Source of the DNA: Smallanthus sonchifolius
Taxonomy: Eukaryota; Streptophyta; Magnoliopsida; Asterales; Asteraceae
Direction: 5' to 3'
Length of the DNA stretch: 64,000 nt
Assembly: GCA_023525975.1 (NCBI GenBank)
Contig: CM042042.1
Span: forward strand, 41,861,880 to 41,925,879
Below the pieces are notes generated by a model. That model ran no database searches. It was not told the DNA's origin and saw only the letters and a list, made by a program, of their open reading frames with translations. Made by a program: the position numbers and the translations under genes. Shown here piece by piece: positions 44,750-55,850 of this stretch (positions are counted from its first letter, which is position 1; each line of letters opens with the position of its first letter).

Positions 44750-45073
44750 TTTTATTCATTTTTAAACTCTTAATTATTCCCCTCATTTAACGATAAAAAG
44801 ACATAAATACACATCATATAACATTCTAACGTTAAAATATGAATGAGGTTAACCAATTGGATAAAAATGACAAGTTTTGAAAAACACGAGAATACGCAGG
44901 ACAAAAATAAACATTTTATATGAAAGTGACAAAATTGAACAACCCATAGGGATAAAAATAACAGTTTATCTAAAATAAATTTATACATATTAATTTTTTT
45001 AATTAATTAAAGATAATATTACTATCAGTTATCAAAAAGTACATATAAAATTGTCTATCTAATTTAATTCAAA

Positions 45074-45419
45074 GAGCCAATGAGTTGGTGGTGGAGTAGT
45101 AAGGAAGAGACCTGATGTGGTGTTTCTTGTGACCCAGGTTCGATTTCTGTCCTCCCCATTAATTTCTGAGGCATGCAAATGAGGCTTAGTTCTTAGACTG
45201 ATGCACCAGAGTTTTACCCATGTCGATCCAGGGTTTGAGCCTCGGCTCTCCCTCAAGCCCGGAAAGGGCCGTATTGGGTGGGAGTTTTCCTTGGATGCTC
45301 TCCAAATCTAACGCCAAGTGAGCCCGATTAAGACAACATATTGACCAAAGTTAGACGAGGCTCTCCCATGTGACAGGGGTGCGACGTCACAACATTCAAT
45401 GTTCGTCGTTTAAAAAAAA
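45074..45419 (+). mobile_element. tRNA-derived SINE (346 bp)
   Basis: A-box-like TTGGTGGTGGAGTAGT and B-box CAGGTTCGATTTC are followed by a long body and an A-tail. The 10-bp duplication TTAATTCAAA is perfect (45064-45073 and 45420-45429). It ends 152 bp upstream of the hydrolase start codon. Confidence 0.8.
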
Positions 45420-45571
45420 TTAATTCAAACATTTTAATAAGGAAAACATACATAGACAATTCCACATACTTAAGGGATCCTAAATGAAAATTTTATTTTA
45501 ATATATTAAACCCCTTTGTGTGTCCGTATCTCGAAAGAATCGTCATAACTGCCGTTATTGTTGATTCAACG

Positions 45572-47965
45572 ATGAGATCTTCTCGTCACCACTTCCTCGC
45601 CGTCGCCGTCGCCGTCGCTGTTTTCCATTTCGCGTTCACCTTCTCATCGTCATTGGCTTTAAAACCGGCGACCCATTTGAAACCGGAGGTCGTTGGTCCC
45701 CTTGGTCAGCAGCTTTTCGAGGCCGCGAACTCGCCGGAGTTTTTTAATTGGATGGTAAACATCCGCCGGAAAATCCATGAGTACCCAGAGCTAGGGTTTC
45801 AAGAGTTTAAGACGAGTGAGTTGATCAGGTCTGAGCTTGAAAAGCTCGGAGTTGAGTACATATGGCCGGTGGCCGAAACCGGTGTTGTTGCCACAATTGG
45901 TTCCGGCGAACAACCGTTTTTTGCTCTCCGGGCTGATATGGATGCTCTCCCCCTGCAGGTTCGTTTTTTTTTTTTTTTTTTTTTTTCTGAAATAGTATAT
46001 TTTTTTATGTTAATTTGTAACATAAATGTTGTAATGTTTCTTGTCTTTTTCACCGGAAAATTAGGAATTAGTTGATTGGGATCACCGGAGTAAGATAGCC
46101 GGAAAGATGCACGCTTGTGGTCATGATTCTCATGTTGCTATGCTACTTGGCGCCGCTAAGTTGCTCCAAGCTAAGAGACACGAATTGGAGGTAAACCAAG
46201 TTACTACACCTTATGCACAAAGTACAACCTGAAAAAATTAACCTTAAAGGGGCAGCGGTCCTGATTCATGGAACTTGCTTTCACTGGTTTTCTAAACCTC
46301 TTGAAGGTCACCTGTCTAGCTAGTGCCCCAATTTACTTCATCCGTTGGTTAGCACAATATTGACGGGTCCATGTGATTTTACTTTAGTGATGGTTCTCAT
46401 ATGCCGGTAAATGAATGAACATTTAATGAACTGTTGATCGGGGAGTTTGTGTTTATGTTCATGAACGAACATGAACTCCAATTTTTATTTATTTAATTAA
46501 ACAGACGACCATTAACACGTGTCACGTTAGTTCATTTATGTTTGTGAACGTTCATTTATATTCGTTCATTAGTCATTACATTCTTATATATTTGTTTAGA
46601 ATTGTTCGCTTGTTTATGTTTGTTTAAATATTAATTCAAATTTATTTATTACTAATATAAATATAAAATCATATTAATTTTTTTAAAACATTTACCCAAT
46701 TTTAAGATCAATTTGATATCATTGTTTATTTTTGTTTCTGTTAGTGAACCGTTCGTTTAGAATGCTAAGGGATGAACACGAACACGTTCATTTTCTTAAT
46801 GAACAAAAAAGAATCCGTTCGTTTAAGTGTTCGTGTTCGTTCATTTGTTTGGTTAAAGTTAAACGAACGAACACAAACAAGCCTTATTCGTGTTAGTTCA
46901 GTTCGTTTACAGTCCTAGGTTCTCATTGTAAAAGGTATTGACGGGTTCCGTGAGTTTCTAGATAACAGATTCTCAGTTAAAAAACAAAACAAAACCTGAA
47001 AAACATCGAACTTATGCATCTGTTTTCAACTCTTAAAAGGGCACCATAAAGCTAATTTTCCAGCCCGGAGAAGAGGGTTTCGCCGGAGCTTACCATATGC
47101 TAAAACATAGTGCACTTGACAACATCAAAGCCGCGTTTGCCATCCATGTTCTACCGCAATATCCTGTCGGTTTCGTAGCTTCACGGCCAGGACCGGTGCT
47201 TGCTGGCAGCGGAAGGTTTACTGCCACCATTAAAGGTACCGGTGGACACGCGGCAGCTCCACATTTATCCAAAGACCCGATTGTAGCAGCCTCAATGGCC
47301 GTTGTCGCCCTGCAACAGATTGTATCTAGAGAAACCGATCCACTCGAATCCAGAGTAATCTTCTGTATTTCCAGCTAGATCAAGTATTTCAATTCTATTT
47401 CAGTTTATAACATTTTAAAGTTGTTCTGTTTTCGGGTGGCTAGGTTGTGACCATCGGACAAATCATCGGAGGCCAAGCGGACAATGTGATTCCAGAGAGT
47501 GTTAAAATCGGGGGCACTTATCGGAGTTTGTCTTCTCAAGGTCTACTAGACACCAAAGCAAGAATCAAGCAGGTGATCGAGGCTCAGGCGGCCGTTCACC
47601 AATGCCAAGCAGAATTTGACTTCATGGAGGAGACGCCGCTGCCATACCCAGTGACGGAAAACGATGAAGAGATGTATGAACATGCAAAGACTGTGGCGGA
47701 GATCATATTAGGGAAGCCCAAAGTGCATCTACTTCCGGTGACAATGGGTGGGGAGGATTTCAGTTTTTTTACGCAGAAAATGCCTGCGACCATGTTTGTG
47801 ATCGGGTCGAGGAACAAGAGTCATGTACTCGAGCATTTGCACTCGCCGTATTTTGTTATTGATGAAGAGGCTCTTAAGGTGGGAGCAGTGTTTCATGTTG
47901 CTGTTGCGGTTTCGTATTTGGATACATATGGTGATGGTTTCGCGAGTAATCGAGATGAGTTGTAA
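45572..47965 (+). CDS. IAA-amino acid hydrolase, ILR1-like (M20 amidohydrolase), four exons
   Basis: The enzyme cleaves amide conjugates of auxin (IAA-amino acids) in the endoplasmic reticulum. The exons are 45572-45958, 46065-46190, 47040-47354 and 47444-47965. All introns are GT-AG, and the joined frame is 449 residues, the usual length. It begins with a signal peptide (MRSSRHHFLAVAVAVAV). The M20 metal-site motifs are ADMDALPLQ, KMHACGHDSH with the ligand Cys, FQPGEEG with the catalytic Glu, GTGGHAAAPH and the C-terminal GGEDFSFF. The last four residues are RDEL, an ER-retrieval type signal. The start at 45572 is preferred over an in-frame ATG at 45518 because it opens the signal peptide. 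Exon 3 begins GTIKLIFQ, which shows the acceptor to be at 47039. A hAT MITE sits in intron 2. The gene appears functional. Confidence 0.9.
46400..46917. mobile_element. hAT MITE in intron 2 of the ILR1-like gene (518 bp)
   Basis: Ends TATGCCGGTAAATGAATG and (reverse complement) TAGGACTGTAAACGAAC are related to the MITE at 31277. The 8-bp duplication GGTTCTCA is perfect (46392-46399 and 46918-46925). It lengthens the intron without touching splice sites. Confidence 0.85.
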
Positions 47966-48911
47966 ACTTTTAGCTAAAAAACAGAATAATCAATATTGAG
48001 ATTTGATAAACATTATGTAAAATGTGGTTTTGGTAGTAATATGAAGGGCGGACTTCGGTTTTATATATGAAAGCCTAGTTCTGTTCTTAAAGTGAATGGT
48101 CTCAAGCAAGATTTAATATACTTTTCTTATTTCCTTTATATTTCAAACAAATCATTTAATTATTTATTTAATTACTTAAATTCAAATTTTCTTCGATGCA
48201 TATTTTATTCAAAACCATTACATTACATTACATATTCAACTTTTTAAAAATAAGTTTTCTTTTTTTACGCTCATTTTTAAAATAACGTAACCTTTTAATT
48301 AAAGACATTCGTATAGAGGTAGGGGTGCGTATAGTTCCGGACAAAAAAGAAAGTGAGGAGAGAGAGACCTAAGAACTGAACTGATAGCCGACGCCCGGCG
48401 GTCTAGGTTTCAATCGGGCCAGGTTGATGACTAGACCAAATTGATGACCACACTATATATGGTTAGTCCCGCTTCACGCAGCCTGTTCGACCAATCGATT
48501 ACGGTCCACCACTACTCGTAATCACATATGCGTACTCACTAATGGACATGTGGTAGAAACATGTATCGATTGGTCTGAAATTTTTACAAAGACTTTTAGT
48601 GAAAAAAACATCCCCAACAGAGACTATATCGTACTGAATAAGTGTTACTCCATCTTATCTATTTTTTTAATTTTGAACGGTCGCATTTTATTAAGACCAC
48701 GACTAGCAAGGAACTAGACGGGAGAAAAAAATTACATGTGTAGTAAAGGATTATGAAGCCACTCTATCCAGTTACATCTAATCTCATTTAAAGATCTATA
48801 TTTGATTTTTTTCCCTCTCCATGTTATTTCATGACATTCATTCATTTCCTTATGGGTTTTAAGAATTGTTTTCTTTTAGAAGTAGGCAAGTAAGTTAGAT
48901 TTTGAAAATTG
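47966..48911. other. 3' flank of the ILR1-like gene
   Basis: It contains the presumed 3' UTR and AT-rich sequence. At about 48660-48760 (TTTTTTTAATTTTGAACGG, GCATTTTATTAAGACC) a minus-strand non-LTR tail is likely. No gene was recognised. Confidence 0.4.
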
Positions 48912-50017
48912 CAATGTTATTAAAACCGGACCGGACCGGTCCGACCGGGAACCGGTGTCACCGGCGGTCCGGTCACGCATATTTTAGCCATTCCCTCTAA
49001 AACCGGCCGGTTCTTCCGGTTGGGCGGTCGGATCGTGAACCGGCGGCCAACGGTTAGATCGTTTGCATGAGAAAAAACGCCGAAAAAGAGCATCCCTCAA
49101 AAAAGATGTGGCCGGAGTTGTTGCCGGCTGTTGTCTTGAACGCTTTCCGGCCTTGATCGCATCCTTTGAAAGCTTTGGTGGCCGGAGTCGTTGTTTAGTA
49201 TTGCCTTGAACGGATTTTACTAAGAAAAGAAACAGAGTATTACTAGAGAGAGAGAGAGTAGAGGGAGAAAGATGTTGACGGCTAGTAATAAGATGGGGAG
49301 TAGAATTCTTTCAAAATGTGAATTTAGGGTTTAAAGATATTTCACAAAGGCCCCTAATGTTCATTCAATTTAACATTATGAATCGAAAATAGAGGAAATA
49401 AAAATTAATATTGTAGATTGACATCAAAACATAGTATTTTTATATTTTATTTTAAGTTGTATATATTTAATTACTAGTTTAGATCCCGTGTATATACACG
49501 GGTGAAAAATATCAATAAATAAAATTTTTAAATTTTTATGTGTATATTTTACCCGTGTAAAAATGTATCATATACTAAAGATAGAAAAGAAAACTCAAAA
49601 TATGCAAAAACTAATATATACTTGAGTTTTAAAAATAAATTAAATACTATTTAATGTAATTTGTTTTTCATTTATTATTTGATTGAAAATAAAAGTTAAA
49701 TAATTAGATTTTTAAAGTTTCATAAGGGATAATTTAAAATAAATGTGTTTTATTAGTATAATTAATATTTTTTTTAAATATATATTATTGTTAAAAATAG
49801 GAGGTGCATTTAATAAGAGAGAGATGCGAAAAAAAAATGATGAGAATAAATGTGAAGGTGACACGTGGCATGAAAAAACCTTTATTTATTATATAGTATA
49901 GATTATATTATATATTATGTCATCCGGTTCTTAAATCCGGTCCGATCAATCTGACCGGTCCGCCAATAAACCTTTAAGATGACCGGTTTGATATTCGGTC
50001 CGGTTTTAAAAACATTA
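48912..50017. mobile_element. hAT non-autonomous element with CCGG-rich ends (1106 bp)
   Basis: Ends CAATGTTATTAAAACCGGAC and (reverse complement) TAATGTTTTTAAAACCGGAC form inverted repeats. The 8-bp duplication GAAAATTG is perfect (48904-48911 and 50018-50025). Subterminal parts repeat CCGGTCCG-type words. A Helitron (49474-49902) has inserted into it. Confidence 0.85.
49474..49902 (-). mobile_element. Short non-autonomous Helitron, copy G (429 bp)
   Basis: On the minus strand it starts TCTATACTATATAATAAATA after A and ends with hairpin CCCGTGTATATACACGGG, ATCTAAA and CTAG followed by T. It lies inside the hAT element at 48912-50017. Confidence 0.9.
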
Positions 50018-50206
50018 GAAAATTGTATTCAAAGGTGGAGAAACAAACTTGGTGAGCATTGAAAAGTAGACCAACTTGTTAGAAATAATAAAAAGTAAAC
50101 TAAAAAGGTGGAAAGGCAAAATTGTCATTTTCGTTGTTTCCAAAATTATAGTAGTTTACGAAAGAAGGTGGGAATGGAAAAACAGACCAAGTCAATAGTA
50201 TAACCA

Positions 50207-50614
50207 TCTATGCTATATTATAAATAAAAGTATAAATGAGATATTTGTCACTGTTTTATGTATTATTAATCTTTTTTTATTTTCTCTTTTATTAATTACA
50301 TAAATTTCTTAAATTGTTTTAATAGATTTTTGTTTCCTGTTTTCTCTCTTATTAAATGATAATTATTTTTTTAATTCTTTTTACAAAACTTTTTTTATTT
50401 AAAAAAATAAGTTTGATTATAAAACATTTTTATAAATTGAACATTTTTTTATTTTTTTATAAAACATTTTTAAACGATAATTGTATAACGTTTTAATGAA
50501 TTTCTATTAAAAACAATGTTATAAGTCATAAATATGTAATATGTTAATCTTTATTAGTAACTATATATCATTACATTTATTTAACCCGTGTGATACACGG
50601 GGTTTCTAACCTAG
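50207..50614 (+). mobile_element. Short non-autonomous Helitron, copy H (408 bp)
   Basis: It starts TCTATGCTATATTATAAATA after A (50206) and ends with hairpin CCCGTGTGATACACGGG, GTTTCTAAC and CTAG (50611-50614) followed by T. Confidence 0.9.
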
Positions 50615-52241
50615 TGTTAGAATAAATAAAAAGAAAAATGAAGAAGAATTATAGATACTACAGTCCAGGAAGTCATGAAGAGTAAAATCAATATTTTTAT
50701 TAATTTTTGTTTTTACAATCATATACGGTACGCTTTTAATATATTTTATTTTCTATTAATTTCGTTTACTTGTAATACTTTCATTTGTTTACTTTATTTT
50801 TAAAACGTAATGCTCGACTGTCTTTAATATATTTTTTGTCCATTCTGACATAATATTTTCTCAAAAACGAAGTTGTATTCAAAACCGAGTATTCTTTTTT
50901 ATGCCGTAAGTTATAGCGAGTACCGTTACCGTTCCGGTGTCGTGACGAATCGCGTCGATAATGATTGAACAACATCCTTGCCGATATTGGTATTACCAGA
51001 ACCGGTATTGGTGTTTGTTTTTATGGTTTTCAGTCGATATAAAACACGACTTTATTTTTGGGTTATATCATACATTTTGTGATGAAATCCTCGCAAATAC
51101 ACTTTTTTATATCGTAAATTTTACCAAGTCCAGGTGATTTCATTAACCGAATTGATAAATAACGGACAACATCACTGTCTGTTATCGGAACTCACATTGT
51201 TATTTGTTTTTATTGTTTCCGATCGATATAAAACGCATGTTGTTTTTTTAATTTTACTATTTTTATTTAACTCTCTTTATATCTTTTTTTGACCGGTGCT
51301 TTTTTTTATCTTGACATATTCACACAGTTTTCTCCTTTTGTTAAACAATTTTTTTCTGTTTTCATTCTCTTTTTAATTTATACAACGTGAATTTTTCATG
51401 AATTCTGAAAATGTCGTTGCTAAATGTTTATTTTTCCACTTTTTCCCGCAGCAACCCGCCAAAATCGGTTTTCAAATTTTTTTTGAAAATTATAGTTTTG
51501 GGTTTCCTTTTTATTAATATGTACGTCTACGTTTCCGTTTAAATTATCTGCCACATTAACGCTCTTTTTAGAAATCGTTCTATAGCCTGCCGCAAAGCTT
51601 GGGTGCACTTGCTCGTTGATAATATATATACGTGCAGTTATAAAATTATATGAAATTGATGACAACCAAAAGAAGCAATTAAGAGGCACCACTTGTGCCG
51701 GGGGTGGGGTGGGGATGGCGCAGGACCGGCTCTACTTTTTTTACATATAAGTTGGTGAGTTCTTTTTAAATTGGAATGTGTATTTAAATTGTTCTTAAAT
51801 CTTTTTTACAAAACTGATATCTTGAAACGAGTATTACTCCATTTGTTGTAATCTACTGGTTTCATGTGTATATAACACGTAACAAGCGTTTATTACGTTC
51901 CGAAGTGGATGAGACTTACGGTTACGGATGGGACCAGTCCTCCCATTATGTTGTGCCTTGTGTTGCTAGTGGCGGAAAAGTCGCCAGTTATATATATACT
52001 TAAAAGCTCACAATTCTCGTGCTGATGTGTGGAAATTAGAAAATTAAAGTTGTGTTTCAAGATATATTTGGTTTAAACGCAAGTTTAACATTTGTTGTTT
52101 ATGAATTCATCAACTTATGTTGACCTAGTTGCTTTAAATTTTTTTAGCACATCTTAGGTGAACCATAGTGGAATTAGATGGAATTCCATAATGGACTTTT
52201 GAGGAGCAAGATGAGTGATAAAGGCATGTTTATAGAAATAA
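50615..52241. other. Intergenic stretch with two diverged copies of a roughly 200-bp unit
   Basis: Segments starting near 50895 and 51103 share TTTTTTAT-TCGTAA, CAACATC, TTTGTTTTTAT and TCGATATAAAAC at equal spacing, so they look like an old tandem duplication. No coding sequence was recognised. Confidence 0.4.
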
Positions 52242-53071
52242 GAGTAAACTGTCATTTTCATTCCTATGGTTTGGTTAAAATTACAACTTTCATCCAATAG
52301 TTTGTTTTTTGTATCTGGGTCCTCGTGTTTTTAAAATCTTTCCACTTTCATCCAGTCAGCTAACACCATCCATTTTTCTCAGTTAAAAGAGTGGTATGTT
52401 ACTCCTTTTACATATTTGTTTTATTTCTTCATCTTTTTTACTCACCTTTTAATCATCCCCAATTTAACCTATAATTTAACCATCCCTTGTTGACCTTCTT
52501 CCTCTTTTCCCGACAAATTTTCGACGACCACCACTGGAGAACCACCGTCGCTTGTTTCTACCTCACTTTCACCACCGTTTCTACCCCCATAAAACACTGT
52601 TGCGTCTATCTCACGTTATTTGGGTGAAAGAAAATAATCTATGATTGAATATCAGGCGATGGGGATGGAGATCCTCAAGAAGAAGAAATGCTAGGGGGGG
52701 GGGGTTTAACAAATGATGATGACGTGAGGGCTTTGTATGATAGAGATATGCCAATGGGTATCCAATTTCATCCATGATAGTGTTGTCAAAAATTGACCGT
52801 GAAAGGAGGAAGAATACCAGCGAGGGGATGATTAAATTAGAGGTTAAATTGGGGATGATTAAAAAGTGAGAGTAAAAAGATAAGAAATAAAGCAAATATG
52901 TAAGAGAACTGAAATACCTCTCATTTAACTAGGAAAAAATGGATGGTGTTAGTTGACTGGATGAAAATGGCAAGATTATAAAATCACGAGGACCCAAATA
53001 CAAGAAAACAAACTATTGAATGAAAGTGTTAATTTTGATCAAACCACAGGGACGAAAATGACATTTTACTC
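52242..53071. mobile_element. Mutator-like MITE with long inverted arms (830 bp)
   Basis: Ends GAGTAAACTGTCATTTTC and (reverse complement) GAGTAAAATGTCATTTTC open arms of about 230 bp that match with scattered changes. The 9-bp duplication TAGAAATAA is perfect (52233-52241 and 53072-53080). The centre contains a run of nine G and no intact coding frame. Confidence 0.85.
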
Positions 53072-53966
53072 TAGAAATAAAGTTGGTTGTTTAGTTTTCC
53101 TTGCTCGGATAGTCGTATGTTGTTTTTAGTTTCTCGTGTTAGTTGAAAACATTTGGTTTATTAAGAGTAAGCTTTGTTGTTTTAAGTTTTCGGTGTGTGC
53201 TTCTATACCATTCGTCATATCATGTCTAATCAGTACTTGAGACTGGGATGTGACAAAAATTAGTCTCTACCATATGGATCAAGTACAACGAAAATCATGC
53301 TATAAAAAATCATGTTTTATGGAGGTTATATGAGTAATGCCACTCCAATTATTCATTTTTCTGAATTATGTTAAATAGTTTACATGATGAGGAGGTTTGA
53401 TTAACATAATATGTTCTAACTTAGCATTGGCTCGTCCTTTCAAGTTTTAAATAGGTAAAGGGATATGCATAGATGGTTATAAGTTGGGAACACAAGGATC
53501 GAATATTTGTAAGCTTTTGGGATACAAATCTATTATGATTATAGATATAGATGTTTCCTTATGTTGTGATACCAAGGATCTACATGTTATACACATCAGC
53601 ATTTAAGAACTTAAAAGATGTTTACTTGTGTTTTTCTAGGAAAATAAAAATAATAAAAAGAGCGTAGTATTTTTTTGTTGTTACATCAATATTTTTCAAA
53701 TAAATTATTTTGATTATGGCATATAAATTACATTAAAGTCCAAGAAACTTATAACCATGATTAAATAAAAAAAATATATATTTTGGATGCTCATCATTAA
53801 ATTAGTGTCATAATAATCGGCAATAAAAAGGTAATATTTATTTCATAATTGGTAATTATAACAATAAATACAAAATATAAGGAGTCTACTTCTTATATAC
53901 TATAAATAAACCAAAATTCATTTAAATACTAATTCACATATAAACATATTTTACAAAGTATAGAAA
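53072..53966. other. Gene-free stretch upstream of the B3-like ORF
   Basis: It is AT-rich. TATAAATAAACC at 53899-53910, about 60 bp before the ORF start, could serve as a TATA box. No element borders were recognised. Confidence 0.4.
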
Positions 53967-54350
53967 ATGTCTTATGTGCCTAAGATAGTCAAAACGCTCA
54001 GTAATTCTGACGTAGATCATTCTGGTAAAATCATTTTGCCTAAGTGGAGTGTTGATAACGAAATAATACCATTAATTGGTGATAGTACTTTGCGAACTAG
54101 TGTCACCGGAGGAAATAGGGAGCTTGAAGTTGTTGTGAGAAGCGATACAGATGGACGAACTTTTACTTTACAGTTTACTAGGTTACCATCGAAGAAATAC
54201 GTTTTTAAAGGTTTTGGTAACATTAGAACAGTTTATAACTTACACGATGGACATCACGTTGAGTTCCATCCTAGGGAATTAGTCAATGAAAAATTATATA
54301 TGGGATTCAAATATTCTTATGAATCTCCTCTCGGACCATCTGGGCAATAG
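53967..54350 (+). CDS. Small B3-domain-like protein
   Basis: This open frame of 127 residues has no interruption and a TATA-like box about 60 bp upstream. VKTLSNSDVDHSGKIILPKW is the signature opening of a plant B3 DNA-binding domain (a seven-stranded pseudobarrel found in transcription factors). VVVRSDTDGRTFTLQFTRLP and YVFKGFGNI fit the next strands, and VYNLHDGHHVEFHP fits the closing GD-x-V-x-F block. Nothing precedes or follows the domain, so it is a single-domain form like some REM or B3-only proteins. The AT-rich setting and lack of introns leave open that it is a relic. Function is unknown. Confidence 0.6.
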   Translation: MSYVPKIVKTLSNSDVDHSGKIILPKWSVDNEIIPLIGDSTLRTSVTGGNRELEVVVRSDTDGRTFTLQFTRLPSKKYVFKGFGNIRTVYNLHDGHHVEFHPRELVNEKLYMGFKYSYESPLGPSGQ

Positions 54351-54375
54351 GGCAGTTAAGAGCGAAGTCACAGAT

Positions 54376-54376
<1 letters not shown>

Positions 54377-54414
<38 letters not shown>
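54377..54414. repeat. (AT)n microsatellite
   Basis: About 18 AT dinucleotides lie just 3' of the B3-like ORF. Confidence 0.9.
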
Positions 54415-54416
<2 letters not shown>

Positions 54417-54740
54417 CGTTTAATGTATTATAACTTGACTAGTGTAAGAAATTCTAAATACAATAATCTATGAATTATTATTTAAAAAGTAGTTTCATCT
54501 TTGATTAAATCTCTTTATTTTTTTTATTTACTCATTTTTTATATTAAAAAATATCTTCCCTTCAGGAAAAACATTGATTCATATTTAGAGTAAAAGTTCT
54601 AACCAGATTCCAAACATGTTAGTTATTTTGTTTTATAAACACAACACGTGTATGAATTTTGATAAAAAAATCCAATCAAGTTTGAACAAGGCTCCATATA
54701 TTCATATATCAACATATCATGATGAAGTTACTGACCGTGT
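54415..54740. other. AT-rich spacer
   Basis: Nothing was recognised between the microsatellite and the Gypsy LTR. Confidence 0.4.
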
Positions 54741-55850
54741 TGTTAAGGTCAATAAAAAACAATTATTCTAATCCCTAGCTACCTTAAACTATAGTATAAT
54801 GGAGTAGGGTATCGTATCCACATGGAATTGGTGGAAAGTGTTTAATTATGAAAACTATTTAAATTCAGATAAAAAAGCAACAAACTTTAAAACTTTGTAA
54901 AAACTATTAAGAGAAAACGGATCGCTTCCAGGTTCAGATTGCAAGTTATTGGGAAGACTGGTTTGTACTTATTGAAAGTTACATAGACATAACTCATTCA
55001 TTAGATTTGATAAACAATTAACAACCAAGATAGTGACTGTGTTGAGAAATGATTACAAAACCGGATACTTGACACAAATTAACAACTCAATAATCAATTA
55101 ACAACTTAGAATCTCAGATCAAAATATTCAATGATTCACGATTAAAAACCGAGAATTGATGAATGTATTATATTGAATAAAAGACCAAGTTGTTCAAATC
55201 AAATCCAAGAATCAAGCATTCAAATAGTTATACGATTACAAGAGTAGCAAACCAAATCAAGTATGAACCCTAGTCTATCACTTACAAGCATATCCTACAC
55301 CCGGAAACGACACGAAGAGATTAGGCGCTCATCAACATCGTCATCGATTTTTCAACAATTGGTATCACTTGATCTAGCATAACAAACTTGAAAAGATTTG
55401 AACTTTATCTCTGGAAATCACCTTAGGGACGATCTGGATCGTAGAATGACAAGCTGATTCGACAATAGACTCCTCCATGGCTTATAATTGAAATTAGGTT
55501 AAATTTGCGGAAATTCCACTTCTTCGCGTACCGCGAAAACTTTTTGGCCAACCTTCGCATACCGCGAAGGACAAATTAGTCGGGTGGGCTTTTCCAGCCC
55601 CTCACGTACCGCGAAACATTCCCTCTAGAACCTAATTACAACATTTTTGACTTTTTGTTCCTTTGAATTCTCCGGGGCCCGTGTGTGCTACTATCCTCAT
55701 GATTTTAAGCTCGTTTTCTCCCGTCCACTTAGCACATTAAACATGTAGCACTCATACACACCAAATGCACATAAAACAAACTCGATATATAAAGTTAAAC
55801 GCTTAAAACTATAAACTTAGACTCTTATACACGGGATATTTAACCTCACA
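54741..55850 (-). repeat. Gypsy 3' LTR (about 1110 bp)
   Basis: On the minus strand it starts TGTGAGGTTAAATATCCCG after a purine tract (GTGTGGGGATG) and ends CCTTAACA. The start was inferred from the TG dinucleotide next to the polypurine tract, because the second LTR is cut by the window. Confidence 0.65.

Larger units (their letters stand above)
43882..44971. mobile_element. Mutator-like foldback MITE carrying two Helitrons
   Basis: The left end AGTAAATTGCTATTTTCATC and the reverse complement of the right end AGATAAACTGTTATTTTTATC begin long inverted arms. The 9-bp duplication AAAATAAAT is perfect (43873-43881 and 44972-44980). Helitron sequence at 44057-44749 was inserted later. Confidence 0.8.
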
